From NCBI GenBank assembly GCA_026545765.1, contig CM048844.1, positions 54,780,932 through 54,844,931 on the forward strand: a DNA stretch of 64,000 nucleotides, read 5' to 3'. Position numbers and translations under genes: made by a program. This document shows, piece after piece, positions 48,825-60,818 of the stretch. Origin of the DNA: Plantago major (lineage: Eukaryota; Streptophyta; Magnoliopsida; Lamiales; Plantaginaceae). Numbering within the stretch: the first letter of the stretch is position 1; the number at the start of each line of letters is the position of its first letter. The notes under the pieces were generated by a model, which was not told the origin of the DNA, searched no databases, and saw only the letters and a list, made by a program, of their open reading frames with translations.

Positions 48825-48928
48825 GGGAGGTTCCCAAGCCTTCTGCACTGAACCTAGATCCTAGATAAGTGCCCACTAACTGCTTTTCACCTACACTTGA
48901 TTCGTTTGTTTAGTGTGTTTGCTGCAGG

Positions 48929-51900
48929 ATGTCTTTAAGTGATGCCCCACTGCCTTCTCCAGAAATATGCGGTGTTTCTCATGAAGTAATTGACTTTGGT
49001 CAAAAGAAGAAAGAAGTGTGTGGAATGGCTGAAGAAATCTTCCCAGATATCTCCAACATTGAACCTTGTCTAATGGCTGATGAGCACACTCTAAAGACTA
49101 ACTCAAAGTGGCATTTTGATAGTGGATGTGGGAAGCACATGACAGGAGACAAAGCAAATCTGATTAACTACAAAATTTCCAATGATGGACCAATTATCAG
49201 GTTTGCTGGAGGAGATGAAAATCCAACCATAGGTTTTGGCAATTTGAAGTTCGGCACCCTCACAATCTCTGAAGAACTTCATGTAAAGGGTTTGAAATAT
49301 AATCTACTAAGCATGAGTCAACTAGTAGACAAAGGGTACACTGTCAAGATCAAGTCAAAACTATGTAAAGTGATTGACAATGAGTCAAAGTAGACAGTCT
49401 TGGTTGCAAGGCGTAAAGGAAATCTCTATGTTGCTGATTGGGCATCCGCCACAACCGAAGAATGTCTCATGGTGAGTCAATATGGCCACACTGAAGAAAA
49501 TTGGCTATGGCATAAAAGAATGAGTCACTTGAATTTCAAAACTCAGAATAAACTAGCCAAGAAAGAGTTGCTGGTTGGTTTACCCAAAATGGCATATAGA
49601 AAAGAAGGAGTATGCTCAGCTTGCCAAATGGGAAAACAATCTAAAACATCTTTCAAGTCTAAAACTAGACATTCCAGTGAAAGGCCACTGCAAATGTTAC
49701 ATATGGGTCTGTTTGAATCCTCAGTAACTAGTTATGCAGAAAGAAGTATGGTCCGTTGTTGTTGATGATTACTCAAGATTCACTTGGGTTGTCTTTCTCA
49801 AACACAACTGATGCAAGGGTTGAGATACCTAACTTGTCAATAAGCTCAAGTCATGAAAATGACAAGGTATCTCAGAATCGTAATGCATATGGTACCGAAG
49901 TTTGTGAACCAGTAATCAAAGAGTTTTGTACTTGCAAAGTTATACAACATCAACTATCTTCTGTAAGGACACCACAACAAAATGATGTTGCTCAAAGAAA
50001 GACTTGGACGCTGAAAGAAGCAGCAAGAAGAACAATGCTTACGACACCAAATAAGTGAAATCTATTGGGTTGAAGTCAAACACATCATGCTACACTCAAA
50101 ATAGATGTCTGATTAACAAACACCATGACAAAACTCCGTACGAGCTTTTCATTGGTAGGCCCCCTAGTATCAAACATCTAAGAGTGTTTGGTTGCAGATG
50201 TTTCGTTCTTAACAATGGAAAAGAATACTTGAGAACATTTCAACCAAAGGCAGATGAAGGAGTATTTCTTGGTTATTCTGTGAATAGCAAAGCCTACAGA
50301 ATCTACAACAAAAGAACGCAAAAGATCGAAGAATCTATTCATGTAGTATTCTATGAAGGAAACAAGAAAGTACTCTTAAATGATGATCTCTCAGATAGGT
50401 TCAAAGAACTAATGATTAAAGATTCTGAAAAAGGATCCTCCGAAGGAAACAATTCTATCATTCAAATAGAGGATGAGTCTGACGATGAAAAGCAACCTAT
50501 GCTTAGTAACAACTGACTTAATTTAAGACATGATGAAGAATTTCCTATGAGAATTCCGTAAATGGAACAAAGCATCGAGAACCTTCATCATGAAAAGGTA
50601 TCTGAGAATAAGATTGCTGAAATACAAGATCCAGATATCTCTAACACTGAAAAAGTGTCAGATATCCATGACATTACCCATGTGTCAGATATCCCAGATA
50701 CTGCACAAGTATCTCATCAAGATCATATTGATTCACATTCAAATCAAATTAATATTGATCCTACTAGTTCAAAACCCATTATAAAATGGATAAGAAATCA
50801 TCCTTCAAAAGATGTGATTGGTCCCACAGACCAAGGAGTTAGAACTAGAAGAGCAATCGCTGAAAATGCAAGTTGTCTCTATGGATGTTTCATCTCAAAA
50901 ATTGAACCAAAGACTATAGAAGAAGCATTAAAAGATCAAGACTGGATCTCTGCAATGCAAGAATAGTTGGATCAATTTGAGAGAAACAAAGTCTAGAAAC
51001 TGGTTCCATTTACTGACGGAATATCTGTAATAGGAACCAAGTGGGTTTTCAGAAACAAAATGAATGAGTCTGGTGAAATAACCAGAAACAAAGCTATGTT
51101 GGTTGCCAAGGGATTTACCCAGACTGAAGGACTAGATTTTGATGAATCTTATGCACCAGTTGCAAGATTGGATGCAATAAGACTCTTTCTAGCCTTTGCA
51201 GCTCATAATGACTTTACAGTTTACCAGATGGATGTCAAGAGTGCATTTCTAAATGGTGAACTGGCTGAGGAAGTCTATGTTGAGCAACCACCGGGTTTTG
51301 AAGTTTCTCGAAAGTAGGATGGTCTATAAGCTTCTAAAGCTCAGATATAATGAAACAAGCTCCAAGAGCATGGTATGATACATTGGCCAAATACCTACTG
51401 GAAAGTAGTTTCAAGAAAGGAGATGTTGATAAAACACTCTTCACTTTGAACCATGATGGGAAACTACTTTTGGTTCAAGTATATGTTGATGACATTATAT
51501 TTGGATCTAAAGACAAGCAACTTTGTGAAGATTTTGCTGAACTCATGAAATGTAAATTTGAGATGAGCATGATGGGAGAATTGAATTACTTCCTCGGGCT
51601 GCAAGTCAAGCAACTCAATGATGGAATATTCATTACTCAAACAAAGTATGCAAATGATATGCTCAATAAGTTCAATCTAAAGCCTTCTGAAAAGAATGCT
51701 AAGACACCAATGAGCATTGGAACCAAAATGACCTATATTGAATCTGACAAGAGTGTTGAAGAACACAAGTATAGGAAATTGATTGGGTCTCTACTATACC
51801 TCACTGCAAGTAGACCTGATATTCAATATGCAAATGAGTGTGCTAGATTTCGCAAATCCAATGTCACACTACAACATTGCTATGAAAATATTAAGGTATG

Positions 51901-52422
51901 TAAAAGGTACAGAGAAGTTGGATTGTGGTATCCAAAAGAGAGTGGATTGAGTTTGGCTATTCAGATGTCGACTATGTCGGATCATTGCTTGATAGAAAAA
52001 GCACCTCAGGAACTTGTCAATTTCTTGGTGCTAGATTAATATCATGGTTCAGCAAGAAATAAAATTCAATTGCCACATCTACCACAGAGGCTGAATATAT
52101 TGCTGCTGGATGTTGTGCTTCACAGATATTGTGGATACAACAACAACTCAAAGACTATGGACTCAATGAAGAGAAAACTCCCATTTTCTGTGACAACACA
52201 AGTGCCATTGCCATAACTCAGAATCCTAAGTTTCATGGAAGAACAAAGCACATTGATGTTAGACACCACTTCATCAGAGACCATGTTGAAAAAGGTAATA
52301 TAGAGATACTCAAGATTGGCACTGAACACCAACTTGCAGATATCTTCACTAAGCCACTACCAGAAAGTAGATTCTTAGCCTTAAGACACAGTCTTGGACT
52401 AATGGAGCTACCAAAGAACTGA
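48929..52422 (+). pseudogene. pol of copia B: PR-INT-RT-RH, gag deleted
   Basis: The ATG at 48929 keeps the gag start (MSLS), then jumps to the spacer/protease part, so almost all of gag is missing. The protease has an intact WHFDSGCGKHMTG (Asp codon 49118-49120). An in-frame TAG at 49391-49393 replaces the Gln seen in copia A (CAG to TAG). The zinc region HKRMSHLNF...CSACQMGK is intact. Integrase is disabled: HMGLF for HMDLF, NAYGTE for TDHGTE and DVAQRK for GVAERK. Reverse transcriptase is split near 51310 by a frame change but keeps YVDD (51482-51493). RNase H (about 51950-52420) is nearly intact, with STTEAEYIAAGCCAS-like and FTKPLPESRFLALR motifs in two frames. It ends at TGA 52420-52422. 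Confidence 0.9.
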
Positions 52423-53260
52423 AAAAGTTCAGAAAAGAGATATCAGGAGAAGATATCAAAGAACAGAGAAGAGGAATCTGGAAGGGGTATCTAGAGAAGA
52501 GGAATCTAGAACAGGTATCCAGAGAAGAGGAATCTGGAACAGGTATCCAGAGAAGAGGAATCTGGAACGGGTATTCAGAAACTAAAGGCTAAAGGGTAAA
52601 ACGGCTGTTCAAAGATTTCTGAGACGGGTACTCAGATATCTGGATCACTTAGTGAGGGGGAACACAAAAGAGAATAGTACAACTGTCTGCAGTCAACTAC
52701 TCTCTTGAAATTTGCATTATTTCTATCTTTGTGTAAAACTTGGACAAATACTAAGTGTCAGATAAATTCAGATGCAAACAGTGTTCTTGGTCATACAGAA
52801 ACGTGATTCAGAAAGCTAATAGCCAAAATTCATTAAATGGGCACAATTACATTTGTTGATTGTGATCATTGCTGAAGAAGCAATGGTGACCCTTGATGAA
52901 TTGGGCGATTGATATTTACGGCAGAGATTAATTCTCAGTAAATAGTGGACTGTTAAAATTCCGACAGGGCCCACTATGCATTTAATGCCGAACAAGCCTT
53001 TACTCACGCCTGCCTGCAATTCACAGATACTTACACACAAAATTAATTTGTATGTATATGTTTGTGGAGATTACATTGCTATATATATGGGATTTTGGCA
53101 AAAGAAATTACTTTCGCCTAATCCAACATACAAACTTGCACAAGAATAGCAAAAACTCTTCTTCAACCTCTGCAAATCCCTGTTAGTTTTTCTGCAAAGA
53201 ATCACTAATCTCTCACCCAAATCTCTTTCTCGTTTTTCAAAAACCTCACTATTTAAAGAG
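52423..53260 (+). other. Region between pol and the extra gene, with repeats and promoter
   Basis: At 52440-52570 a short unit around GAGAAGAGGAATCTGGAACAGG is tandemly repeated about four times; the same array stands at the same place in copia A (13140-13270 and about 6480-6570). The downstream half holds the TATA box and leader of the 3' ORF. Confidence 0.65.
53078..53088 (+). promoter_or_regulatory. Internal TATA box upstream of the copia 3' ORF
   Basis: A TATATATATGG-type box lies about 180 bases before the ATG at 53261. It is preserved at the same distance in both copia A copies (12647-12655 and 5961-5970, minus strand), while the surrounding leader has diverged more. Confidence 0.55.
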
Positions 53261-56200
53261 ATGGCTCCCAAACGTGCTTCTCGTAAATCCTGACAACTAC
53301 TATCTGGCAAAAGCAAGCACCAGTGCTAGTTATTACTAACAATCGGTTGATCGGAGATTTAGACGCTGATCATTGGACTTCAAATCACAGGATGATTTGG
53401 GGTGGTGCCATGATTGAGGAATACCTGGTAGCCGCAATAGAAAACCAAACTGACAGGAAGTTAGTACTTGATATGCTTGAAAAGACAAAAATCAAGGGTT
53501 TTCTATCTGCTCTTCCTAGTGGAGTTTCTTCACTGGATGTTCTGGAGTTTTACAACAACTCCACAATTATTTCCAAGATCTCTGAAGGCACTGAGATAGT
53601 GTCTATCAAGACCAAAGTCCAAGAACAAGAAATCTTGTTGACGGACGACTTCTGAGTCGTTTGAACTTCAAAATCTTGGAAAGGATTTTGAGATTGACAC
53701 CAAGGATGAAGATCTCCTTGAAGGTGTGAAGCAACTGTACAGTAATGTGTGTGATCTTGACAAACCAGACACACCCATCGACTTTAAGCTTGCTGACATA
53801 AGGACCAGACATCTTTTGGTCCACTGGGATGTGTTGGCATGTATTCTTCACAGAGGCTTTGATGGTCTACAAGGAGGTGCTGACCAGATAAGCCAAGAAC
53901 GCTGGATGATGATGTTCTTGTTGAGCCAACAAGACAAAAGGCTGGAAAACCCTTTTAATTGGGGGAAGTACGCCTTCATGAAATTTGTGAAGAAGATACA
54001 AGGCTTTGAGCCTAAAATCGTTAAGGGCCTTGCTGAGCCAAAAGCCACAGTAAGCTATGGACTGAAAATTTGCTACTTACTGGAATGTCTTGGCATTGAG
54101 CTCAGAGAGACGGCAGATATTGCCAACAGTAACCTACTCTACAAATATGAGTATACAAACTTGATGAAAAAGGTTACTGGATCTCAGAAAGGTTCCAAGA
54201 AGCGAAAGACTGAAGAGGTATCTGAGGGAAAAGTTGCGACCAAGAAGCCCAGAACTTCACGGAAGAAGTCTGCTGGCAAATCAGAAGGCACACCAATTGA
54301 GGTTGTTGATTCCCAGATACCTGACATCGCTGCAGATGAACTCATCAATGAAGAACTCATCAATGCTGCAAAAGAGGCATCAGCTACTGAACAAGTAGAC
54401 TCAGCAAGAGAAAGTGCTTTCAGAAATGTCAAGACTATTGCCGAAAGCCTTGTTGATGAACTCATAAATGCTGAAAAACTTCTAACTCTTTCTGCAGAAG
54501 CAGCAGGGATTGTTGATAACTCTGTTCCAGATTTCGATGATGAATCGAACGAGGAGAAGATCCCATCCCCCAAGGTTGCTGAAAACGTAACCAAGCCAAA
54601 GGGGAAAAACAAAAGGTCCAAGGTTGCTGAGAAAGCAACCAGCTCACAGGTTGCTGAACAAGCACCTATAGCAAAGGTTGTTGGTGCCAACACACCATCA
54701 GGGAAAGTCACATATAAAAAACTTCAAGAAGCCCTGATGAGTGGTGACCTAGTGTTGGTAGACACTTATGTCAACACCACACTTAAAAATCTGGAAGAAC
54801 TCTCAACTGCTCAAAACTTCTGCTTCCAGACAACCACAACAACCACAACCACAACAGCCACAAGTGGTTGATGAAATGGTAAATGAACTCCATTTCGACA
54901 TGCCATCAATGCAACATGCTGAAGAAAATCCTGCAAATGAGCAGGTTCCCCAACTCCAAGAGAGGGATCAAACTGAGACACCTACTCAGAATAATCAACC
55001 AGGGGAGGCAACTGAGTTAGCTACTCAGGAAATGGTTAAAGTACCTCAAACTTCCAACAAAGAAGCAACACTGGAACAACGAGACCAACTCATGGAAGGG
55101 TCACAAGTTCCAGAGACCACTCAGCCTGACATTGCTCAGGTAGCTGAATGGTTTGCACTTGTGAATTTCTTTGTGTTTTCTGTCTTGTTAAACTAATAAA
55201 AATTCTTTGTTACAGGCTGAGTTACAAACAAAAGAACAAGAGGAAGCTGCAAAGCTTGCCTCAGAATCTGAGAAGGCCTGTCTCACAGGTAGAAGACAGT
55301 TCCTTAAGATATAACATCTCAGATTTGTGCTTTATACACTTGACTAATACTATTAAGTGTTTGTTTCTAATAGGCTCCAACTGAGAAGAAAAATGAAGAG
55401 ACTGAAAAGTCTATCTCTTCAGAGAAGAATCCAGAGACTTCCAAGGTCTCTGAGGAACAAGTATCTGAACCTTCTGCAGAGAAGGTATTTCATTCAGATA
55501 TCTATATTCTTCGAAGGACAAGTCTCTTATCATTTTTCTCAAACTAACACTTTCTACATAAACAGGTTAAAAAAGAAGTAGAAGTTGCTGGGGAATTGCC
55601 CGCTCAATCCCCACAACAAATGGAAATTGATGAGGCATCAAAACCTTCATCACAAGAAAATTTTCCAGAGACTGCACAAGTCTCTGAGCAACAAGTATCT
55701 GAGCCTCCAATAGTGGAGGTAATTGACCTCTCAGATATCTGATTCTGAAAATAGAACTTTTTCTTGATAAAATTTCCTAAGTGTTATGTTTCTAATTTCA
55801 GGTTCAAAAAGAAAGAGAGGATGCTGAGGATCAGACTTCCAAGTCTCCTCCTCATATCCAGATATCTGAGGCACCTGGAACCTCAGTAGTCCAACCTTCT
55901 GAACCTGTTGTTGTTGCACAGGTAACATAGATACTTGACTACTCTAAAAACTCAGATATCTACACAAGTTTTGAAACTAATTAAAAACTCTCTCTTTCAG
56001 GTTCAAAGTAGTGCCAAGAAGGAGTCAAATGATGACTATGAAAACCTTCTTCCCTTCTTCAAGACTCATACCTTGCCAAAGCATATTCAATGCTTCAAGA
56101 AATGGCAAAGGTTAAGGTGCTCTGATCTCTCTGAAATACTGAGAATCACAGATCAAACAACAAGACGAGCACGAGCTCTTGATCTGGAAACCTACATCCA

Positions 56201-58783
56201 CGCAATGTTCCCTACTGAACAATACAAAGTTGCGACCTTAATGCGTAAGGATTTTTCCAAGGAAGTGGCACACAAATTGGTGCAAGCCTTCAAATAGGCT
56301 GATGGTCAAACCAGATTGCAGATGGCATTCAAGCCAGTCCTGCCCCAGACACTACAATTTATTCCTTCTGAATAAGAAGAAGTAAATGGGCAAATGATCA
56401 CTATTCCAGAAGTGATCAATCTGGTCTCTGAAGATGAAGAAGAGAAGGAAACTGACGAAAATGACTATGAAGATTTTCCTTCTGACCATCACAATGATGA
56501 GGATGATAAAAAGGATGATGATGATGCACTTGCACCAGGGACAGGAGAAATTCCACAAGGAAACATTGCCTCAGCTGCTGAAAAGCACATTGAGAGGACA
56601 TCACAGCAATCCCCTCCTTCATCACCTCAGAAATCTACCCATCCATCTTCCCAACAACAAAAAGACACTACTGAACAAGTAGTTGAGCACTCTGAGGAAA
56701 CAACTCAGAAGATATTAAATACTCAAGCCAGAACTACTCAACTCAAACAACTGTTGGAAGAAGAGCAACAGCTTCAACTTGAAGAAGAGCTAGTTAAATC
56801 CAGAGATAAGCTTAATCAACTACAAGATCAATACTTACAAGAGACAGTAGCTTACTCTGAGGTTAAAGAGCTCTAGGATGCTGTAAATGCTATTGCTAAG
56901 GAGCTAGATACTGAAGAAGTATCTAAAGAAAAGCATGATGCTAAGGCTGCATCATCAGCAAAAGACATACCATCCTCCTCTCAGAAAGGAAAGAAGCCCA
57001 TCTCTGAGATGGTTGCTGGACTGGAGAATCTTGAAAATGTCCAAGAGGATGAAGATCACTGGGCTGAGGACTCAGATGATGACGAAGACAAGACGTTGGC
57101 AGAACACTGCAATGAACACTTGGCGGTTTCTCATCTGAAAAGGAAGCTAATTGCTCCTGAAGTTTTCAACAAACTGCCAAATGTCCACTCCCATGAATAT
57201 ATGAATAGATATCAAGTTTTGGCTCATCTTAAAAGGGAGATGTCTTCACAAAACAAAGAAGTAATTGCCTCCGTCCCCTCAGATATGCAAAAATTCACTG
57301 AGCTCATCACTCAGAGAACAACCAGTATGATCATTGCTCAGAAGGATCTGGGAATGATAAGGGACGATGATGTTTCATTAGCTGAAAAAGCTTTTCATGA
57401 GGCAAGTTACACTTCTGGAAAAGCAGATGCCATACTAGGGCCATTGGCAGAGCTCACTGATAAGGAAAATGGACTTATCAAACAAAATTAGGAGCTCAAG
57501 GCTGAACTTCAGAAGTTGGTCACTGCCTACAACTACTTGCAAAAGAATTTTGAGTCCCTCTCAGATTCTTTTGTAGTACTTAGTCAGTCAACAATGACTA
57601 AGGGGGAAGAATTTGGATCTGATCAAGGGAAAGGAAAGAAGAAATCTAGAGTTGGTGCCGCTTAGAAAGGAAGAGGAAACAAGAAAACTTCCCAGCCACC
57701 ACTCAGAATAAATGAACCCTCACCAAATCAAGCTGCTTTGCAAATAGTAGCTACTTCCCAGCAGCCAACTGAAGAAACTACAATGGTAACAAGGGCCATG
57801 GCAAAAAGACCGCCGAGTACCAAGGCTCCAAGGAGAAGACAAAAGGGATTGATGAATCTTCTGAAGAAGAAGAAGAAGGTCAAATCAAATCCCAGGGCAA
57901 TGAAGAAGGCTGCAAAAGTCTCACAAGAATTAATCTTGATGACGATGAAGAAACTGATGAAGATGAAGCTCCTCTTCACAGAAAAAGGAAAATTGATAGC
58001 CTAACTGAGCCCACAGCTGCAAAGCCTTTAGCAGCTAAAACACCGTCTGGAAATACCAAGTCAATCCAGGGTGGTTCTTCAAGCAATCCCCCAAAGGAGA
58101 ATTCTAGACAAAGAAGGAACAGGCTGAGAGCTGAACAAAGAAAAAGTCTACTTCCACTCAGGCCAAAAGAAGCCAAAATTGAGTATGTGAAGAATGACAA
58201 CAATTCCTCTGTCTATAGGTGCATTAATCAGAAGAATGGCTACTGGATTCTGGAACTCAAGCACTTATTGGTAAATTCAAGGTTTCCAGAACCAATCCAT
58301 AAACAGCTCATGGCATGGAGAAAAGATAAGCCAATCTTGATTAACACCAACCACATCAAAGCATGGTTGGATTTTCAAGTAATCAAGAGAACTGAAGCCA
58401 TGAAGAAGGACCTCTCTGATGAATGTCCTTATGGAAAGCCAGATGATGTGCAGAGAATTCCCAACCTTACTGGAACAGGCACAAGAGCAAGACTTGCTGT
58501 GGAACCCTATGAGTCCTTCTACTTAACTGAAGATCAATACAAGGGTGACATCAGATATCTGAAGATCATTTATGAATACTTCAAGTTGTCAGATATCAGA
58601 ATCGAGCATGCCTGGAAATAGGGAAAGTATCTGTGGGTCAAGCATTTTGTCAAGAGAAATCCCACCAAAACCTACAAGGAAGTCTGTGGATTTGCCAGAG
58701 AGACAAAAATGATTATCAGAACTCTTCTCTATGACTACTCTGATGACATAAATAGGTTTGGTGATAGGAAATTTGCAGACTGA
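53261..58783 (+). pseudogene. Extra 3' gene of copia B: large protein of unknown function, intron-containing
   Basis: It starts at an ATG (53261, MAPKRASRKS) behind its own TATA box. First domain (53323-54150): DADHWTSNHRMIWGG..., then RTRHLLVHWDVLACILHRGF with RWMMMFLLSQQDKR and WGKYAFMKFVKKIQGFEP. Next comes a Lys/Glu-rich linker with repeated VSE/VAE motifs (54160-55139), then a cluster of mini-exons (55216-56000). After these follow DYENLLPFFKTHTLPKHIQ (56025-56100), an acidic EDEEEKETDENDYEDF tract (about 56430-56540) and a coiled-coil Gln/Glu region (56700-56875). The C-terminal part (57009-58780) includes VYRCINQKNGYWILELKHLL. Several stops and frame changes separate the parts. I do not recognise the protein. 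Its position is that of the Sirevirus envelope-like ORF, but no signal peptide or transmembrane helix is visible. Confidence 0.75.
55140..56000 (+). other. Cluster of short GT-AG introns in the copia 3' gene
   Basis: Proposed introns: 55140-55215, about 55289-55373, 55485-55565, 55719-55801 and 55922-56000, each 76-85 bases, AT-rich, with GTA or GTAG-like donors and pyrimidine-rich CAG or TAG acceptors. The last three and the first keep the frame in phase 0. Exons 55374-55484, 55566-55718 and 55802-55921 are 37, 51 and 40 codons exactly. The second intron does not close in frame, probably because of a nearby deletion of some 35 bases relative to copia A. Confidence 0.7.
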
Positions 58784-59171
58784 TCCATGGAACTGTTTTG
58801 AAGACTTGAAGAATTTTTTTTTTTTTTAAGACTTGAAGACTTGTCATTTAGAATGTTCACTTGGAGCTTGGTAACTCCTGTTGTTCTATTTGACTAAGTA
58901 GTTTTTTGTGATTTTGCTGATTGATCTTATCTGTTAAATCTTGAAAAAGTTATCTGTAAGCTTTCTCTGTATCATATCTGATGAACTTACTCTCAGATAT
59001 CATTCTTATATAAAAGATAACTTGTCAACAAAGATCACACCGTGTGATTTGGTTGATGTTTACTTTCCGCACTTAATTATATAAATTAAAAGATCATAAG
59101 AAATGATTAAGTGGTGGATTGTTTCCTCATCCAGATTTGTAATAGGTCAGATAGTCATCGTTGACTGATCA

Positions 59172-59185
59172 AAATGGGGGAAATT
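59172..59185 (+). other. Polypurine tract of copia B
   Basis: AAATGGGGGAAATT lies directly before the 3' LTR and primes plus-strand synthesis. Copia A has a weaker version at about 28-40. Confidence 0.8.
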
Positions 59186-60818
59186 CGTTAGGAATATCTG
59201 TTTAGATTTTGATCAGCAACCTAATGACTTATCTTAGCTCAGAAAGGCGAATAGTACTCTTAGTTCACTTGAACACTGTAAAAGAGTAAACTCACTAAGT
59301 ATGATAGTCTAGCAAATCTTGTATAGAATGTTAGGTCTCGAAATGTAATTTTTTTATTTTCTGAAGAAGACCAAGAAGTAAGTATCCAGCGGAAAAGTTC
59401 AACGAATTTGAAGATTTGAAGACTGCACAAGATTGCTGAAGACAAGGGTTTTTCAGATACCTATGTCCAGATATCTTGAAGAAACAAGTGTTTCGAAACA
59501 CACAAGGTGCAAAAGATATCTGAGCATAAAAGGTTTGTGAGACAAGGAAAGTGCCCACAGATATCTACACTCAGATACCTTGGACATAAAATATGCTTCT
59601 GAGAAAGAAACATATTATAACAAGTTGCTTAAACAAGTGGTATCTGGAGCTATGATGATCTCTGGAAAAGAACATGCAAAGTTTCAGAAAACTCTAATTG
59701 TATAAAGATCTCTGATACCATGCATAGTTCCGTTGGCACTACAGGACAAAATATAGTACAATGCATTAAATGCACAGACAGAAATGTCTGAACAAAAACG
59801 GTAGCTTCTGAAGAAGAAGACAAACCTGCTACAGTTCTATATTCAGATATAATTAGTTTGAATTTGATTTAATCCTAACGGATACTATTCAAACGGCACT
59901 CAAATTCATCAATAAATATCAACACTTGGACTGCTTGAGAACACACCTTAGAACACTCTGAACTTGAAGAATACTCACACAAGCGTTCTCAAGCAAACTA
60001 CTTACCTGCAAGCTTTCTGTTGCGACCAAAGCTCTTGATTCTAAGTAGCACAAAAGTTCTAAGTGTCCTGATCCTTAACGAGCATTGTTATCTGTGAAAG
60101 AGTTGAACTAAGATTTCATATCTAAGTTTCATTCTCTTGAACACTTACCATAGACTTGGGTCAGTAGAGAACAAGATACCACACATTGCAAAGTGTATTA
60201 AGTATACTTGATTCACAGAGCTATCTGAATAACTAAACAAGTTATTAAAGAAGCTCACCTGACAAACAAACCTAAAACCAACACCATATACGGCGTGGAG
60301 TACAGGAAGTACTTAGTTTGAGAAATTAAGGAATAACTCCAAGGTTGCTGAGCACATGAAGTACTTAGCTTGGAAAGCTAAGGAATAGCTCAAAAAGGTT
60401 TCTGAGTACAGAAAGTACTTGGCTATGGAAGCCGGGGAATAACTCAGGGGGAACACTTGGTTGGGAACCTAGTGCTTTTAGGAATCTAAGAAAAGATATC
60501 TGCAAGGTTACCTCATTTATCTTAGTAGATTCTTGGTCTGAGAAAGACCGAAGTGGATTAGTTGAAGGATTACGCCACCTTCAGATACCACTATAAAAAG
60601 ACGTGTTATTTACTTTCTGCAGTTTATCACTTATTTTACTTATATTGCAAAGTACTTACACTTATCTTGATGAACACGTGCACTTATCTCAGAAGTCTTC
60701 CGCTCTCTGAAATTAAGTATTAGATATCTGAGAAACTGTGCTTATCGACAAAAGTTTTAAAAAGACTATTCACCCCCCCCCCCTCTTGTCTTTTACTTTG
60801 CCGTTATCTGGACCAACA
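59186..60818 (+). repeat. 3' LTR of copia B
   Basis: 1633 bases. The first base is C instead of T (CGTTAGG). The TATA box is changed to AATAAATA (about 59911). It is otherwise close to the 5' LTR. Confidence 0.95.

Larger units (their letters stand above)
47168..60818 (+). mobile_element. Sirevirus-like Ty1/copia retrotransposon (copia B), complete LTR to LTR
   Basis: LTRs (47168-48810; 59186-60818), initiator-Met primer site (48813-48824) and polypurine tract (about 59172-59185) are all in place. A perfect 5-bp target duplication GGATG flanks the element (47163-47167, 60819-60823). The LTRs look about 97% alike by eye, so this is the youngest large insertion. Internal order is PR-INT-RT-RH (48929-52422) and then an extra gene (53261 to about 58783). 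gag and the gag-pol spacer are deleted relative to copia A, and the integrase catalytic residues are lost. It is non-autonomous. It interrupts the ULP1-like gene in frame. Confidence 0.95.

Noticed and set aside
53261..58783. Calling the copia 3' gene an envelope protein
   Set aside because: No signal peptide, no transmembrane helix, a Lys/Glu-rich and acidic composition, and introns; position alone is not enough.
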